DNA from: CAVQCX01 sp963775335
GTDB lineage: Bacteria > Pseudomonadota > Gammaproteobacteria > Chromatiales > Chromatiaceae
Direction: 5' to 3'
Assembly (NCBI GenBank): GCA_963775335.1
Contig: CAVZIJ010000003.1
Span: forward strand, 186,001-250,000
DNA: 64,000 nucleotides
Positions 28,069 through 36,836 of the stretch are shown piece by piece; positions within the stretch are counted from its first letter, which is position 1; every line of letters starts with the position of its first letter. The notes under the pieces are model-generated. The model ran no database searches. It was not told the DNA's origin and saw only the letters and a program-made list of their open reading frames with translations. Both the position numbers and the translations under genes were made by a program.

Positions 28069-29037
28069 CTAGGCGGTGTGCTTCCCACCGCTGTCGCGCA
28101 CGCCAGCGGCGTGCAGGATGGCGATGACGGCGGCGGCCGCCGCGGCACCCAGTCCGGCGACGGCGGCGCCGAATTCGCAGACGCCGGTTGCGAAACAGGC
28201 CGCCAGGGCCGCAATGGCCGCGGCGCTCAGCAGCATCAACAGCCACGAGGGCAGCAGTTCCCGGACTCTGGACGGGCCGGGCTCGTCGCCCGAGTTGTCA
28301 CGGCAGTTGCAGCCGTACGTCAGGCCGCCCCAGGTGCAGGTGCCGCGCCGCCCGGCGGCCGTGGTGCAGCGGACGCCGGTGCAGTTGCGGCCGTTGCGGC
28401 CGTTGCATTCTCCCACCCGGCGAACGACGCCGGCGGCCCGCGAGTGTCCCGATTGCTGGACCACATGGGTCAGTTCATGCGCAATCAGTCTCCTGCCCTC
28501 GGTGGAGGCCGACGAAAACTGGCCCGTGCCGAACACCATGCTGTTCCCGACCGTGTACGCGCGGGCCTCCAGGTCCCGCGCCGACTGTTCCGCCGCCGCT
28601 CCGGTGTGAATCCGCACATGGGAGAAGTCATGACCGAAGCGCCGGCCCATGTCGTGCTGCAAGGCCGGCTCCAGCGGCCGGCCCGAACCGGCGAGCACGT
28701 GGTCTACGCTGGCAGGGGCGGCGTCCGCGGCGCCCGTGGAGGGTGCGGAGGAACGTTGTACCCGGGGAGGGGGGCTGCCCGCCTCGCCGCCCTGCCGGGC
28801 GGTCACGACCTGGTCGGCCACGCGGTCCGCTTCATGCTCCAGCGGGTCGTTGCTGGCGCCGATGGAGAGCTTCGTCTGCAGGCGTTTGCCCTTGCACGTT
28901 TCGCACTCGCCCGTGAGCGACGAGCCCGCGGCGGCGCCGCAGCCGCACTTGCGCCGCAGGATCAGCGTGGGCCTGGGGGCGCTGCGAACCGGCGATGGCG
29001 TGCCGCGGGTGCCTTCGAACAGCATAATCGTGCTCAT
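28069..29037 (-). CDS. DUF4157 protein with LRRKCGCG leader and C-terminal membrane helices
   Basis: The product is 322 aa. Residues 27-34 are LRRKCGCG, followed by a second Cys pair in GECETCKGKRLQ. The four Cys would make a small zinc knuckle. The conserved SNDPLEHEADRVADQV precedes the DUF4157 domain, which has VLAGSGRPLEPALQHDMGRR, FGHDFSHVRIHTG and the metallopeptidase motif AHELTHVVQQ. DUF4157 is a known marker of eCIS cargo. The C-terminus has a Cys-rich patch (CNGRNGRNCTGVRC) and two or three hydrophobic helices (LLPSWLLMLLSAAAIAALAA, AAVAGLGAAAAAAVIAILHA), which could insert in a target membrane. The start overlaps the preceding stop by 4 nt. Confidence 0.85.
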   Translation of the reverse strand: MSTIMLFEGTRGTPSPVRSAPRPTLILRRKCGCGAAAGSSLTGECETCKGKRLQTKLSIGASNDPLEHEADRVADQVVTARQGGEAGSPPPRVQRSSAPSTGAADAAPASVDHVLAGSGRPLEPALQHDMGRRFGHDFSHVRIHTGAAAEQSARDLEARAYTVGNSMVFGTGQFSSASTEGRRLIAHELTHVVQQSGHSRAAGVVRRVGECNGRNGRNCTGVRCTTAAGRRGTCTWGGLTYGCNCRDNSGDEPGPSRVRELLPSWLLMLLSAAAIAALAACFATGVCEFGAAVAGLGAAAAAAVIAILHAAGVRDSGGKHTA

Positions 29038-29288
29038 CGCTTCATCCTCCTGTCGATGCCGCGCGCCACTTGCACGCCCACCTGCCGGGGCGCCGCGCCG
29101 GCGCGGAACGTCACCGTGCCGATGCCCAGGCGGGATACGTCACCCTGGGCGACCAGTTGCCGCGCCGTCTGCGGATCGGAGAACATGCGCACCAGCTCCT
29201 GCTGCAGGCCGGCGGCGAGGCCGTGGCGGTCTTCGCGCCGGAAGCCGCGCAGCACGAGTGTGTCGATGTGCACGTCGATCTTCTTCAT
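29034..29288 (-). CDS. Small eCIS-associated protein (MKKIDVHIDTLVLRGF family)
   Basis: The product is 84 aa. It begins MKKIDVHIDTLVLRGFRRED, and short proteins of this form are encoded beside eCIS ATPase and DUF4157 genes. The central LAAGLQQELVRMFSDPQTAR is a predicted helix. It has no signal peptide or membrane segment. Its ATG overlaps the ATPase stop (GTATGA) and its own stop overlaps the DUF4157 start, so translation is likely coupled. It may work with the cargo or the ATPase, but the function is unknown. Confidence 0.7.
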   Translation of the reverse strand: MKKIDVHIDTLVLRGFRREDRHGLAAGLQQELVRMFSDPQTARQLVAQGDVSRLGIGTVTFRAGAAPRQVGVQVARGIDRRMKR

Positions 29289-31210
29289 ACCCACCCCCGG
29301 ATCTCCGCCTCGTTCACGAGCCGTTCGCGCTTCGCGCCTTCGCCGTGGGCGGCGCGCAGCAGGTGTGCCATGCCGACCGGTTCGCCCACGTCGGCGGCGA
29401 GGAAGGCCGCGTTCAGGGCGATGTTGCGTATGTTGCCGCCTGCCACCTGCAGCTGCGCCAGCCGGCGGTAGTCCAGGTCGGCGGTCGGCGTCGCCGCGGG
29501 AAAGACGCGGCGCCAGATGGCTTCGCGCTGTTCCAGGTCGGGGAAGGTGAACTGGACCACGAAGCGCAACCGGCGCTGGAAGGCCGTGTCCAGAGTCGCC
29601 TTCAGGTTGGTGGTGAGTATGGCGAGGCCGGTGTAGGCCTCCATGCGCTGCAGCAGGTAGCTGACCTCGATATTGGCGTAGCGGTCGTGGCTGTCCTTCA
29701 CTTCGCTGCGCTTGCCGAACAAGGCGTCGGCCTCGTCGAACAACAGGATGGCGCCGCTGCTTTCGGCCGCATCGAAGACCTTGCGCAGGTTCTTTTCCGT
29801 TTCCCCGATGTACTTGCTGACCACGGAGGAGAGGTCGATGCGATAGAGGTCGAGCTGCAGCTGGTTGGCAAGCACTTCCGCGGCCATGGTCTTGCCCGTG
29901 CCGCTCTCACCGGCGAACAGGGTGCTCAGACCCAGGCCGCGGGTGCTCTTGCCGGCGAAACCCCATTCCTCGCACACCGTGAGGCGGTTGCGGACGTGGG
30001 CGGCGACCTGGCGCAGGGTCGCCTTCTGGTGTTCGGGAAGGATCAGGTCGTCCCAGGCGGAAGCCGGCTCGATCCTTTGCGCCAGTTCGTCCAGATGCCG
30101 TCGACCCAGGGTGCGGCAGGCCTGCCAGAGAACGTCGTCCGGCGCGTCGCTGGCGGCGAGGGCGGCACGAAGGCCGTTTCCCGCGGCCAGGATGGTCTGC
30201 GCACTGAGACGGTACTGCGAAGCGACCCCGTCGAGCGAACCGTTGAGCTTGCGCGCGGCCGGCCCCAGGGCCTCCTCCCACAGGCGGCGCTGGTCGCGGG
30301 CACCGGGCTTGTCGACGGCGAAGCGCAAGGCGTCGCCTTCCCATTCCATGACGTCCGGGCCGGCAACCAACAGCAGGCCGCTGGAACGCTCCGCCAGCCG
30401 CGCCGCCGCCGTCACGCCGCCCCGATCGCGGCATTCGATGAGCAGGGCGGCGCCCAGCAGCGCCGATTCGCGCTGCCACAGCACGGCGAAGGCGTCACGC
30501 TCGCTGGCTTCCGTCGGGATGTCGTCGGCGCGCAGGACGTGCAGTTGCAATCCGAGCGTGGCGGCGATGGCGGCAGCGATGTCCGCCTGGCCGTCCCGGT
30601 CGTCACCGTGAAGCAGGACCACCGAGGCGGTGACGTGACGTGTGCGCAGGGCGTCCGCCGCGGCCCGCACCGTTTCCCGGTGGGCGGGCGTCATTGCAGC
30701 CGCCTCGCCGCGCAGCCCGAGCAAGGGCTGCAGGCGGGTGTCGAGGTAGTTGATGCCGGCCAGAAAATGCAGCACCCGCTCATCGAGGTTCAAGCGGGCC
30801 TTGGACAGGCCGGAATCGTCGGCGACTTCGATGAGCCGCCACCGGCGCAGCGGGCGGACCGGGCTGAGGGCGCTCCAGTGCGGCTCGGCCAGCGTCGCCA
30901 GGGCGAGGCCGAAGCTGGCGTGGGCATGCTGGGGGGTGCCCTGTACGGCGGCGCACAGCGAGGCCAGCGCCGAGTCCATTTCCAGGCCGGCGCACAGCAG
31001 CAGAATCTCGCGTTCGAACGGGCTGAGCCCGAACAGCGCGGTCAGCCGATCGATGGCGGGCGGTGCCGACATGGCCGCGCGTGCCCGTTCCAGCGCGGCC
31101 GCCGCGGACTGGACGTCTTCATCGGCCAGGCGCGCCTTGAGGACGGCGAATTCGGCCGCCAGCAGGCGCTGGTTTTCGCCGGTCCAGTCCATGTCGGCCG
31201 CGCTGCTCAT
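29285..31210 (-). CDS. eCIS AAA+ ATPase (Afp15/Pvc15-like)
   Basis: The product is 641 aa. The C-terminal AAA module has Walker A GESGTGKT (434-441), Walker B ILLFDEAD (488-495), the following ALFGKRSEVKDSHDRYANIE segment and arginine finger region QRRLRFVVQF. The N-terminal part contains a degenerate AAA-like fold (VVLLHGDDRDGQADIAAA) without a functional P-loop, typical of Afp15. In characterised particles this ATPase is required for assembly or for loading cargo and is not part of the mature tail. The true ATG at 31210 overlaps the stop of the DUF4255 gene. The longer frame to 32026 is spurious. Confidence 0.92.
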   Translation of the reverse strand: MSSAADMDWTGENQRLLAAEFAVLKARLADEDVQSAAAALERARAAMSAPPAIDRLTALFGLSPFEREILLLCAGLEMDSALASLCAAVQGTPQHAHASFGLALATLAEPHWSALSPVRPLRRWRLIEVADDSGLSKARLNLDERVLHFLAGINYLDTRLQPLLGLRGEAAAMTPAHRETVRAAADALRTRHVTASVVLLHGDDRDGQADIAAAIAATLGLQLHVLRADDIPTEASERDAFAVLWQRESALLGAALLIECRDRGGVTAAARLAERSSGLLLVAGPDVMEWEGDALRFAVDKPGARDQRRLWEEALGPAARKLNGSLDGVASQYRLSAQTILAAGNGLRAALAASDAPDDVLWQACRTLGRRHLDELAQRIEPASAWDDLILPEHQKATLRQVAAHVRNRLTVCEEWGFAGKSTRGLGLSTLFAGESGTGKTMAAEVLANQLQLDLYRIDLSSVVSKYIGETEKNLRKVFDAAESSGAILLFDEADALFGKRSEVKDSHDRYANIEVSYLLQRMEAYTGLAILTTNLKATLDTAFQRRLRFVVQFTFPDLEQREAIWRRVFPAATPTADLDYRRLAQLQVAGGNIRNIALNAAFLAADVGEPVGMAHLLRAAHGEGAKRERLVNEAEIRGWV

Positions 31211-32484
31211 TGGATGGTGGCCCGGTCGTCGAAGAAGGTGGGCGGCGTGGTGTCGTGGTTGACCACGGGACTGTCGATGCCGTCGATGCGCAGGCGCGCC
31301 AGGGGCGCGCCCGGCTGGGCATTCCTGGCGATGAAGTTGAGGGTGCCGGTGGGGGCCACGAAGCTCTCGGGTGCGATCTCCTCCTGGCCCAGCAGCAGGG
31401 ACACCTTCTGGCCGGGGCGCAGCTGAGGCGTGAAGGTGATCGTGATGTGCGCATTGCCGCCGCCGTCGCGGGTCACGGTCTGGGGCAGATTGGTGATGTC
31501 GGGTGCGACGACGCAGGCGAGCCGGTTGGTCTCCCGCGGCGCCGAATCGGCCGGGGGGATCACGCGCCCCGTGACGTCGTACACGCCCGCCGGGAAATCC
31601 GCGGCGCGCGCGACCGGGATGACGAAGTCCATGTGGTCGGGGGCGTTGTCGCCGCTGGCCGCCAGGATCTCGTCGATGTCGAAGCGCTCGTTGCGCAGAT
31701 GCACCTCGCGGTTCGATCCCTTGAGATGGTGGCCGGACAGCGTCGTCGTCTCGCCGAGGCGAGCCACCGGCTGCTTGCCCGCCGGGAGCACCGCTTCGAT
31801 GGCAGGCAGCGGCGGGATGAGATCCGGGGTGGCGACGATGCTGCGCGTGAGCACGGGCAGCGACGGCCGCGTGGGATTGGTGGCTTCGATCAGCACCACC
31901 GAAACCTGATAGGCCGCTGTGGGCCGGAAACTGGCCTGGGTGGCGGTCCACAGCTTGGAGAGCTCCTCGGTATTGAGGTGCTGGGGAGTGATGCGCAGCG
32001 ACTCCACCTGGTCGGCCAAGCCGCAATCGGCCAGGGAGCGCAGTGCTGGCGGAAGGTCGGCCCCGACATCCGGCGAGGGATTCAGCGCGGTGCGGATCAT
32101 CGCCCGCGTGATCAGCGGGAGCTCGTGCAGCAACTGCATCGCGTAGCCAAGCAGGATCTCCGCGTGCAGGTCGCCGCCGCTGTAGGCGGACAACAGGTAG
32201 TGTAGATCGAGGGCCAGCGGCGCATTGGTGAGCCGCTGGCGGCCCGAGGCATCGTGCGAAGGCAGCCCCTCGTTGCGCCAGCCGAGATTGGGCGTGACGT
32301 TATAGAGGAAGAGGTTGATCTGGCTCGACTCGATGCCATCGGTTGGCACCACTCGGTCGGGCGGCATCACGCTGACGGTGACCGTACTGCCGAGCACGCC
32401 GGCCACATTGTGGTTCACCAGCCCATCGTTGAGACGGTCGCGCAGTACGGCAGTGACACCTGCGATGGCCAAGGCGTTGCTCAC
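31207..32484 (-). CDS. DUF4255 tail-terminator protein (Afp16/Pvc16-like)
   Basis: The product is 425 aa. Residues 1-190 are DUF4255: NALAIAGVTAVLRDRLNDGL, then SQINLFLYNVTPNLGWRNEG, LALDLHYLLSAYSGGDLHAE and ILLGYAMQLLHELP. The C-terminal half is several Ig-like beta modules (GETTTLSGHHLKGSNREVHL, AHITITFTPQLRPGQKVSLL), longer than the minimal Afp16. The protein caps the end of tube and sheath to stop polymerisation. It starts in an ATGA overlap with the Pro-rich gene and ends in another with the ATPase gene. Confidence 0.9.
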   Translation of the reverse strand: MSNALAIAGVTAVLRDRLNDGLVNHNVAGVLGSTVTVSVMPPDRVVPTDGIESSQINLFLYNVTPNLGWRNEGLPSHDASGRQRLTNAPLALDLHYLLSAYSGGDLHAEILLGYAMQLLHELPLITRAMIRTALNPSPDVGADLPPALRSLADCGLADQVESLRITPQHLNTEELSKLWTATQASFRPTAAYQVSVVLIEATNPTRPSLPVLTRSIVATPDLIPPLPAIEAVLPAGKQPVARLGETTTLSGHHLKGSNREVHLRNERFDIDEILAASGDNAPDHMDFVIPVARAADFPAGVYDVTGRVIPPADSAPRETNRLACVVAPDITNLPQTVTRDGGGNAHITITFTPQLRPGQKVSLLLGQEEIAPESFVAPTGTLNFIARNAQPGAPLARLRIDGIDSPVVNHDTTPPTFFDDRATIQ

Positions 32485-33299
32485 GGCCGCCCCCGATCAC
32501 GCCGCGCCAGGTATTCCGCCAGCGACATGGAGTGCGGGCCGCCGTGTGGTCTGCTCCGGGGCGACGTGCTTTCCGGAACCGCCGTGACTTCTATGCGGCC
32601 GATATGGACGTGCACTTCCGCGGGTGCGTCGCCCGTCACCGCCGCCGAGCGCATCGAAGGGCGGTTCTCGCGGGGCTGGTGCGCCCGGACTTGGCTGGAA
32701 TCCGCCGGGTGCGCGGCGAAGGTGCCGGGCGCTGCGGCGGGTGGTGCGATGATGGGCGGCGGGACCGCTATGATCGGGTCCTCCGGCGCGGATGGCGCGG
32801 TCGGCTCCGCGGCGGCCGCGGCAGGCCTGTCGCGCTGGGGCGTCGGGCTCGGGCGAGGCGACAATGGTGACGGCGCGAGGGCGTCCTGGCCGGGCGCGGG
32901 CGGCGCAGGGTTGAAGGTCTGCACGGAGTCGGAGCGTTTGGATCTGGAGGTCTCGGGTCCGGAAGGCGCAACATCGCCGTTCACGGCGACAGATCCCGCC
33001 GCTGTGCGTGGCGTCGTGGGTGCAACCGTCGGGCTCGCGGTCGCGGGCGGGCTCGCTGCGGCCACTTCCACTGCGCTCGGGGACTCGCCATCGGGCGCGC
33101 GAATCCCGCTGGCGTCCGCGGCGATAGCGGGCGGTGGCGCTGCAGTGGCGGCCGAGGGCGCGCTCGGATCGGCCGCAATGGCCTCCGATGGTGGCGGCAG
33201 GTCCGGCAGAGGCATGAATGGAACCCGTGCCATGGCATGGACCCTGGTGGGCTCCGGGCCTACGACCTGTCTCGCCAGCCGATGGAACAGGCCCTTCAT
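32481..33299 (-). CDS. Pro/Ala-rich disordered eCIS protein with C-terminal VHIGRIEVTA motif
   Basis: The product is 272 aa. Residues 1-20 are basic (MKGLFHRLARQVVGP). Residues 30-210 are extremely Pro/Ala/Ser-rich and clearly disordered. Near the C-terminus is a conserved segment EVHVHIGRIEVTAV, followed by a spacer and SMSLAEYLARRDRGR. The arrangement disordered linker / HIGRIEV / SLxEYLxRR recurs in eCIS operons of this type just before the DUF4255 gene. No role is proven. It could be a length ruler-like or sheath-associated protein. It overlaps both neighbours by 4 nt (ATGA). Confidence 0.7.
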   Translation of the reverse strand: MKGLFHRLARQVVGPEPTRVHAMARVPFMPLPDLPPPSEAIAADPSAPSAATAAPPPAIAADASGIRAPDGESPSAVEVAAASPPATASPTVAPTTPRTAAGSVAVNGDVAPSGPETSRSKRSDSVQTFNPAPPAPGQDALAPSPLSPRPSPTPQRDRPAAAAAEPTAPSAPEDPIIAVPPPIIAPPAAAPGTFAAHPADSSQVRAHQPRENRPSMRSAAVTGDAPAEVHVHIGRIEVTAVPESTSPRSRPHGGPHSMSLAEYLARRDRGRP

Positions 33300-34006
33300 G
33301 GCTGCACTCGCGCGAGATAGGCGGCGCGGCGGGTGGCGCTCAACGCCAGGACCTCCGGCTCGGTCCAGCCATACGCCCTCGCCAGCGTATGGACGTCGCC
33401 CAAGAGGCGCTGGGCGCGGCTGTCGATTTCCTCCCAGAGCAGGCTGGCCATGTCCAAGGCTACGGACGCTTCATGGGCGCATGCCGGGCAGCGGACGGCG
33501 ACGGTGATGTCGGCCCAGGGGTCCGCGTCGTCCAACGACCGCTCGACTTCGTCGAGCACCGCGGTCAGTGCTTCGCCCTCGCGCGGCAGCGCCTCCGGCG
33601 TTTCGGCGCATGCCCGCAACAACTGGCGTGCCGCCGCTTCCGGGTCGGTCGCGCCGATAAGCTGTGCCAGGTGCCGGCTCGTCGGGCGATAGAAGCGCAG
33701 TCCCACCACCTCGACCGGCTCCCGGTCGTTCTCCGGCGGCAGCGGGAGATCGCCGACGTCGGTCGCGAATTCCATGCGCTCAGCGCAGGCCGGGCAGTCT
33801 ACCCACGCGGTCAGGCGCTCGCCGAAGCTCGCCCGGTAAAGCCTGATCAGGGCGGCGTTCCGACGGCTGAGCGGCAGGTCGGCCAGTTGCGCGACGGGCG
33901 TGTCAGGCACCGCCAGCGCAAAGAGCAGCAATGCGCGGTCGATTGGATGCCGTTGAACGCCTTGCTCCCACACGGAGAGCAGGCGCTCCGAGCTCAGGAA
34001 TGCCAT
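33296..34006 (-). CDS. T4 gp26-like baseplate protein with two CPAC zinc motifs
   Basis: The product is 236 aa. It begins MAFLSSERLLSVWEQGVQRH, then PIDRALLLFA, the pattern of T4-type baseplate protein families. Two Cys pairs, WVDCPACAERM and VRCPACAHEA, are spaced about 110 residues apart and would form one zinc site. Helical segments between them carry LAQLIGATDPEAAARQLLRA. The final 40 residues (SRAQRLLGDVHTLARAYGWT) resemble a wedge-binding helix. It likely builds the inner baseplate next to gp25. It follows the tube gene by 5 nt. Confidence 0.75.
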   Translation of the reverse strand: MAFLSSERLLSVWEQGVQRHPIDRALLLFALAVPDTPVAQLADLPLSRRNAALIRLYRASFGERLTAWVDCPACAERMEFATDVGDLPLPPENDREPVEVVGLRFYRPTSRHLAQLIGATDPEAAARQLLRACAETPEALPREGEALTAVLDEVERSLDDADPWADITVAVRCPACAHEASVALDMASLLWEEIDSRAQRLLGDVHTLARAYGWTEPEVLALSATRRAAYLARVQP

Positions 34007-34011
34007 CGCGC

Positions 34012-34536
34012 TCAGGCCGGTTCAGTGAAGCTGGGCTCCGTCGGTTCGGTCACGCTGTAGTCGCGTTCCCAGCCTTCGTTCTCCAGCTTGATGGTCTGAA
34101 TAGCGACGGCATTGGCATTGGCATCCAGGTCCGGAAGCGCCTGGAATTCCGAAACCCAGCACCGATACACCTTGTAGGCGAGGGCGAGCTGGCCGGCTTC
34201 GTTGTACACCTCGATGATGATGTCCTTGCGGAAATCCTTGAGCGAGACCTCCGTTCCCAGGCCCGAATTGAAGTTCCATACCTTGTTGGCCCAGCGCTCG
34301 AACTCAACGTCGTGGGTGACGCCACGCTCCAGGGTGATGGCCTCGAACTTGGTGCGGCCGGGAGATTTGCGCGCGGTCGACGGGTCTCCGCCTTCGCGGT
34401 GCTCCACCATTTCGGTGCTGCGCTTGAGGGCGCCGACCTTGCTGATGCCGGCCACGTAGCGGCCGTCCCATTTCACCCGGAACTTGAAATTCTTGTAGGG
34501 ATCGAAGCGCTGCGCGTTGACGGTGAATTGCGCCAT
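34012..34536 (-). CDS. eCIS inner tube protein (gp19/Afp1-type)
   Basis: The product is 174 aa. The conserved tube pattern is complete: DPYKNFKFRVKWDGRYVAGI, SKVGALKRSTEMVEHREGGD, FEAITLERGVTHDVEFERWA, then the C-terminal VYRCWVSEFQALPDLDANAN. A strong AAGGAGGAG lies just before the start and covers the end of the sheath gene. It polymerises as hexamers into the tube through which cargo passes. Only one tube gene is present here, while Afp and PVC have two (Afp1 and Afp5). Confidence 0.95.
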   Translation of the reverse strand: MAQFTVNAQRFDPYKNFKFRVKWDGRYVAGISKVGALKRSTEMVEHREGGDPSTARKSPGRTKFEAITLERGVTHDVEFERWANKVWNFNSGLGTEVSLKDFRKDIIIEVYNEAGQLALAYKVYRCWVSEFQALPDLDANANAVAIQTIKLENEGWERDYSVTEPTEPSFTEPA

Positions 34537-34549
34537 GAGGGTCTCCTCC

Positions 34550-36836
34550 TTAGACCTGGATCTGGCCAGCCAGCTGCTGGATCTGGATGATCACGAACTC
34601 GGCCGGTTTCAGCGGTGCGAAGCCGACCAGGATGTTAACGACGCCACGATTGATGTCGTCCTGGGTAGTGGTTTCGCTGTCGCACTTCACCAGGTAGGCC
34701 TCCCGCGGTGTCTTGCCCTGGAAGGCGCCCTGGCGGAACAGGGTGTTCATGAAGGCGCCGATGTTGAGGCGGATCTGTGCCCACAAGGGCTCGTCGTTGG
34801 GCTCGAATACCACCCATTGGGTGCCGCGGTACAGGCTCTCCTCAAGGAACAGGGCGAGGCGGCGCACCGGCACGTACTTGTATTCGGACGTCATCTGGTC
34901 GGCCCCGCGCAGGGTGCGCGCGCCCCAGGACACGGCGCCGTACACCGGGAACACCCGCAGGCAGTTGACGCCCAGTGGGTTCAGGCTGCCGTTCTCGCGG
35001 TCGGTGAGGGGGTAGGCCAGCGACTGCACGCCCACCAGGTTCGCCTCGGTGCCGGCCGGCGCCTTCCACACACCGCGGGCACCGTCGGTGCGGGCGTACA
35101 GTCCGGCGATGGTGCCGCTCGGCGCGGTCAGCCGCAGTTTGCCGTTCTTGAGCGGATCGCCGATCTGGATCCAGGGGTAGTAGACGGCGGCGTGATCCGA
35201 CTTGGGCAGGGCGGTGCCGGACACCGATGACGCCATGTCCGCCGGGCTGTTGACGGTGGCCGGCGCGTCGACGATGAAGAAGGCGCGGCGCTCCTCGCAA
35301 TAGGCCGCAGTGTCCATCAGCGTGGCCGTGTCGGTGATGCCCGGCAGGCACAACAGGTTGAACAGGTCCACCGCCTCCAGGGCGAAGATGCCGGTGCGCT
35401 GGTCGCGGTCGCCGATAAACGAGGGGTAGATGTCGGCACTGCTGTAGGGCGTCTCGGTGCCTCCGGCCAGCGTCACATTGACGGGATGGGTGATAGTCGC
35501 GCCCGCCAGCAGATGCAGCTGGCCCGCGATGCCGTTGGACGGGGCGTTGGTGACGGCGATGGTGGCGCCGGTGCCGCGGCTGCCGCCGGCCAGCACCAGG
35601 GTGTCGGCGCCGGCCGTGCAGGTGAAGTCCCGGTAGGCCGGATTGGCCGGCTTCAGGGCGCGCACGGCCGTCTGGATCCGGGCGGCCACGTCGGCGAGCT
35701 TGTCCGCCAGATTGCCGCCGGCGGCCGCCGTGTCGCCGATGTTGACGGTGTCCGGTCCGTAGCCGTCGAGGCTGATGCGGAAGCTGGTATGGGTGGCGTC
35801 GGGCAGGGCATTGAGGTCCGCTGCCACGAACGTGCCGCTGGTCAGGGTAGCCGGATCCGGCATCACCTTGGGGCGGATGCCGGCGACGCCGTCGACCGCC
35901 ACGCCGCCGGCGTCGGTCCCCAGCTTCAGAAACGGCACTGGCGTTGTTCTTGGTGCCGGCCAGGACCCTTACGCTGGAAAACTCGCCGCCGACACCGGAC
36001 TGCATCTCGATGGTCCCTGCGCCCGCTGGTTGCTGACATTGGAAGCCGGCATAGGCGGCCTGGCCTGCGGCCTGGGCGATCACCTGTCCTTGGATGGCGC
36101 TGCAGAGGCTGTCCAGGCGTGCGGATGGGTCGGCGCCACCGATGTCGCCCGGGATGGCGATGGTCACCGTCACCGGCGGCAGGCCGTTGACGCTGATCCG
36201 CAATTCGTTGTGGTTGGGATCCAGCAGTGTGGCCACGTCACCCAGGGTGCCACTGGTGCTGGTGGCCTTGGGCAGGGCGTCCAGCGTCCCCTGTGCTACC
36301 AGCCGCTCCAGTTTGACCAGCCGCGACACGCCATTGACCAGGTCCAGGACGTAGCGCGCATCCTGGGAATTCATGGAGACGTTGTTGTAGGTCTCGGCGC
36401 GGCCGTCGGCGGCACGGCTGAAGCTGAGGTTGAAGGTGCTCGCGGGACTGCTGGTGAGGCGGTCCACGCGGATCTCGATGCCGTTGCCCGAAGCGCCCGC
36501 ATCCAGCGCCGTGACCTTGAGCACGTTGGCCGCGCTGTCGCTCACCAGGGTCTGCGCGGCCTTGGTGGCGTCCTTCACCACCCGCACGACCCAGGCTTCC
36601 GTGCCGCCGTTTTGGAAAAACTGGCGCACGCCGTAGCTCATCTCCGAATCCGCCGACAGTCCACCGAACGCCCGCTCAAAATCGGCGAAGCTGAAGATGT
36701 GCACCGCCTCGTTCACGGGGCCGCGCGCCGCCGCACCCGCAAACGCGGCGACCGAGGTAGCGACACCACTGATGGTGCGCACGCCACTGGGCAGTTCTTC
36801 GATATAGACTCCGGGGAAGCTGATCTGTGCAGACAT
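34550..36836 (-). pseudogene. eCIS contractile sheath protein, interrupted by one extra base
   Basis: Residues 1-302 begin MSAQISFPGVYIEELPSGVR, then TISGVATSVAAFAGAAARGP, the sheath signature. The frame breaks at an AAA run (35930-35932, TTT on the coding strand). Removing one T restores NNASAVLKLGTDAGGVAVDG and a single protein of about 761 aa ending in the conserved handshake region YRGTQWVVFEPNDEPLWAQI, then IVGF-type NILVGFAPLKPAEFVIIQIQ. Without the correction a first frame runs on as Arg-rich nonsense. Two copies of a roughly 100-residue beta domain (about 210-300 and 330-440) sit in the middle. A strong AAGGAG site precedes the start. The sheath is essential for contraction. The break is either an assembly or sequencing error, a programmed shift, or a true inactivation. 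Confidence 0.88.

Noticed and set aside
34842..35930. Long Arg/Gly-rich extension of the first sheath frame
   Set aside because: It has no family similarity and overlaps the real sheath C-terminus in another frame; it is read-through after the extra base.
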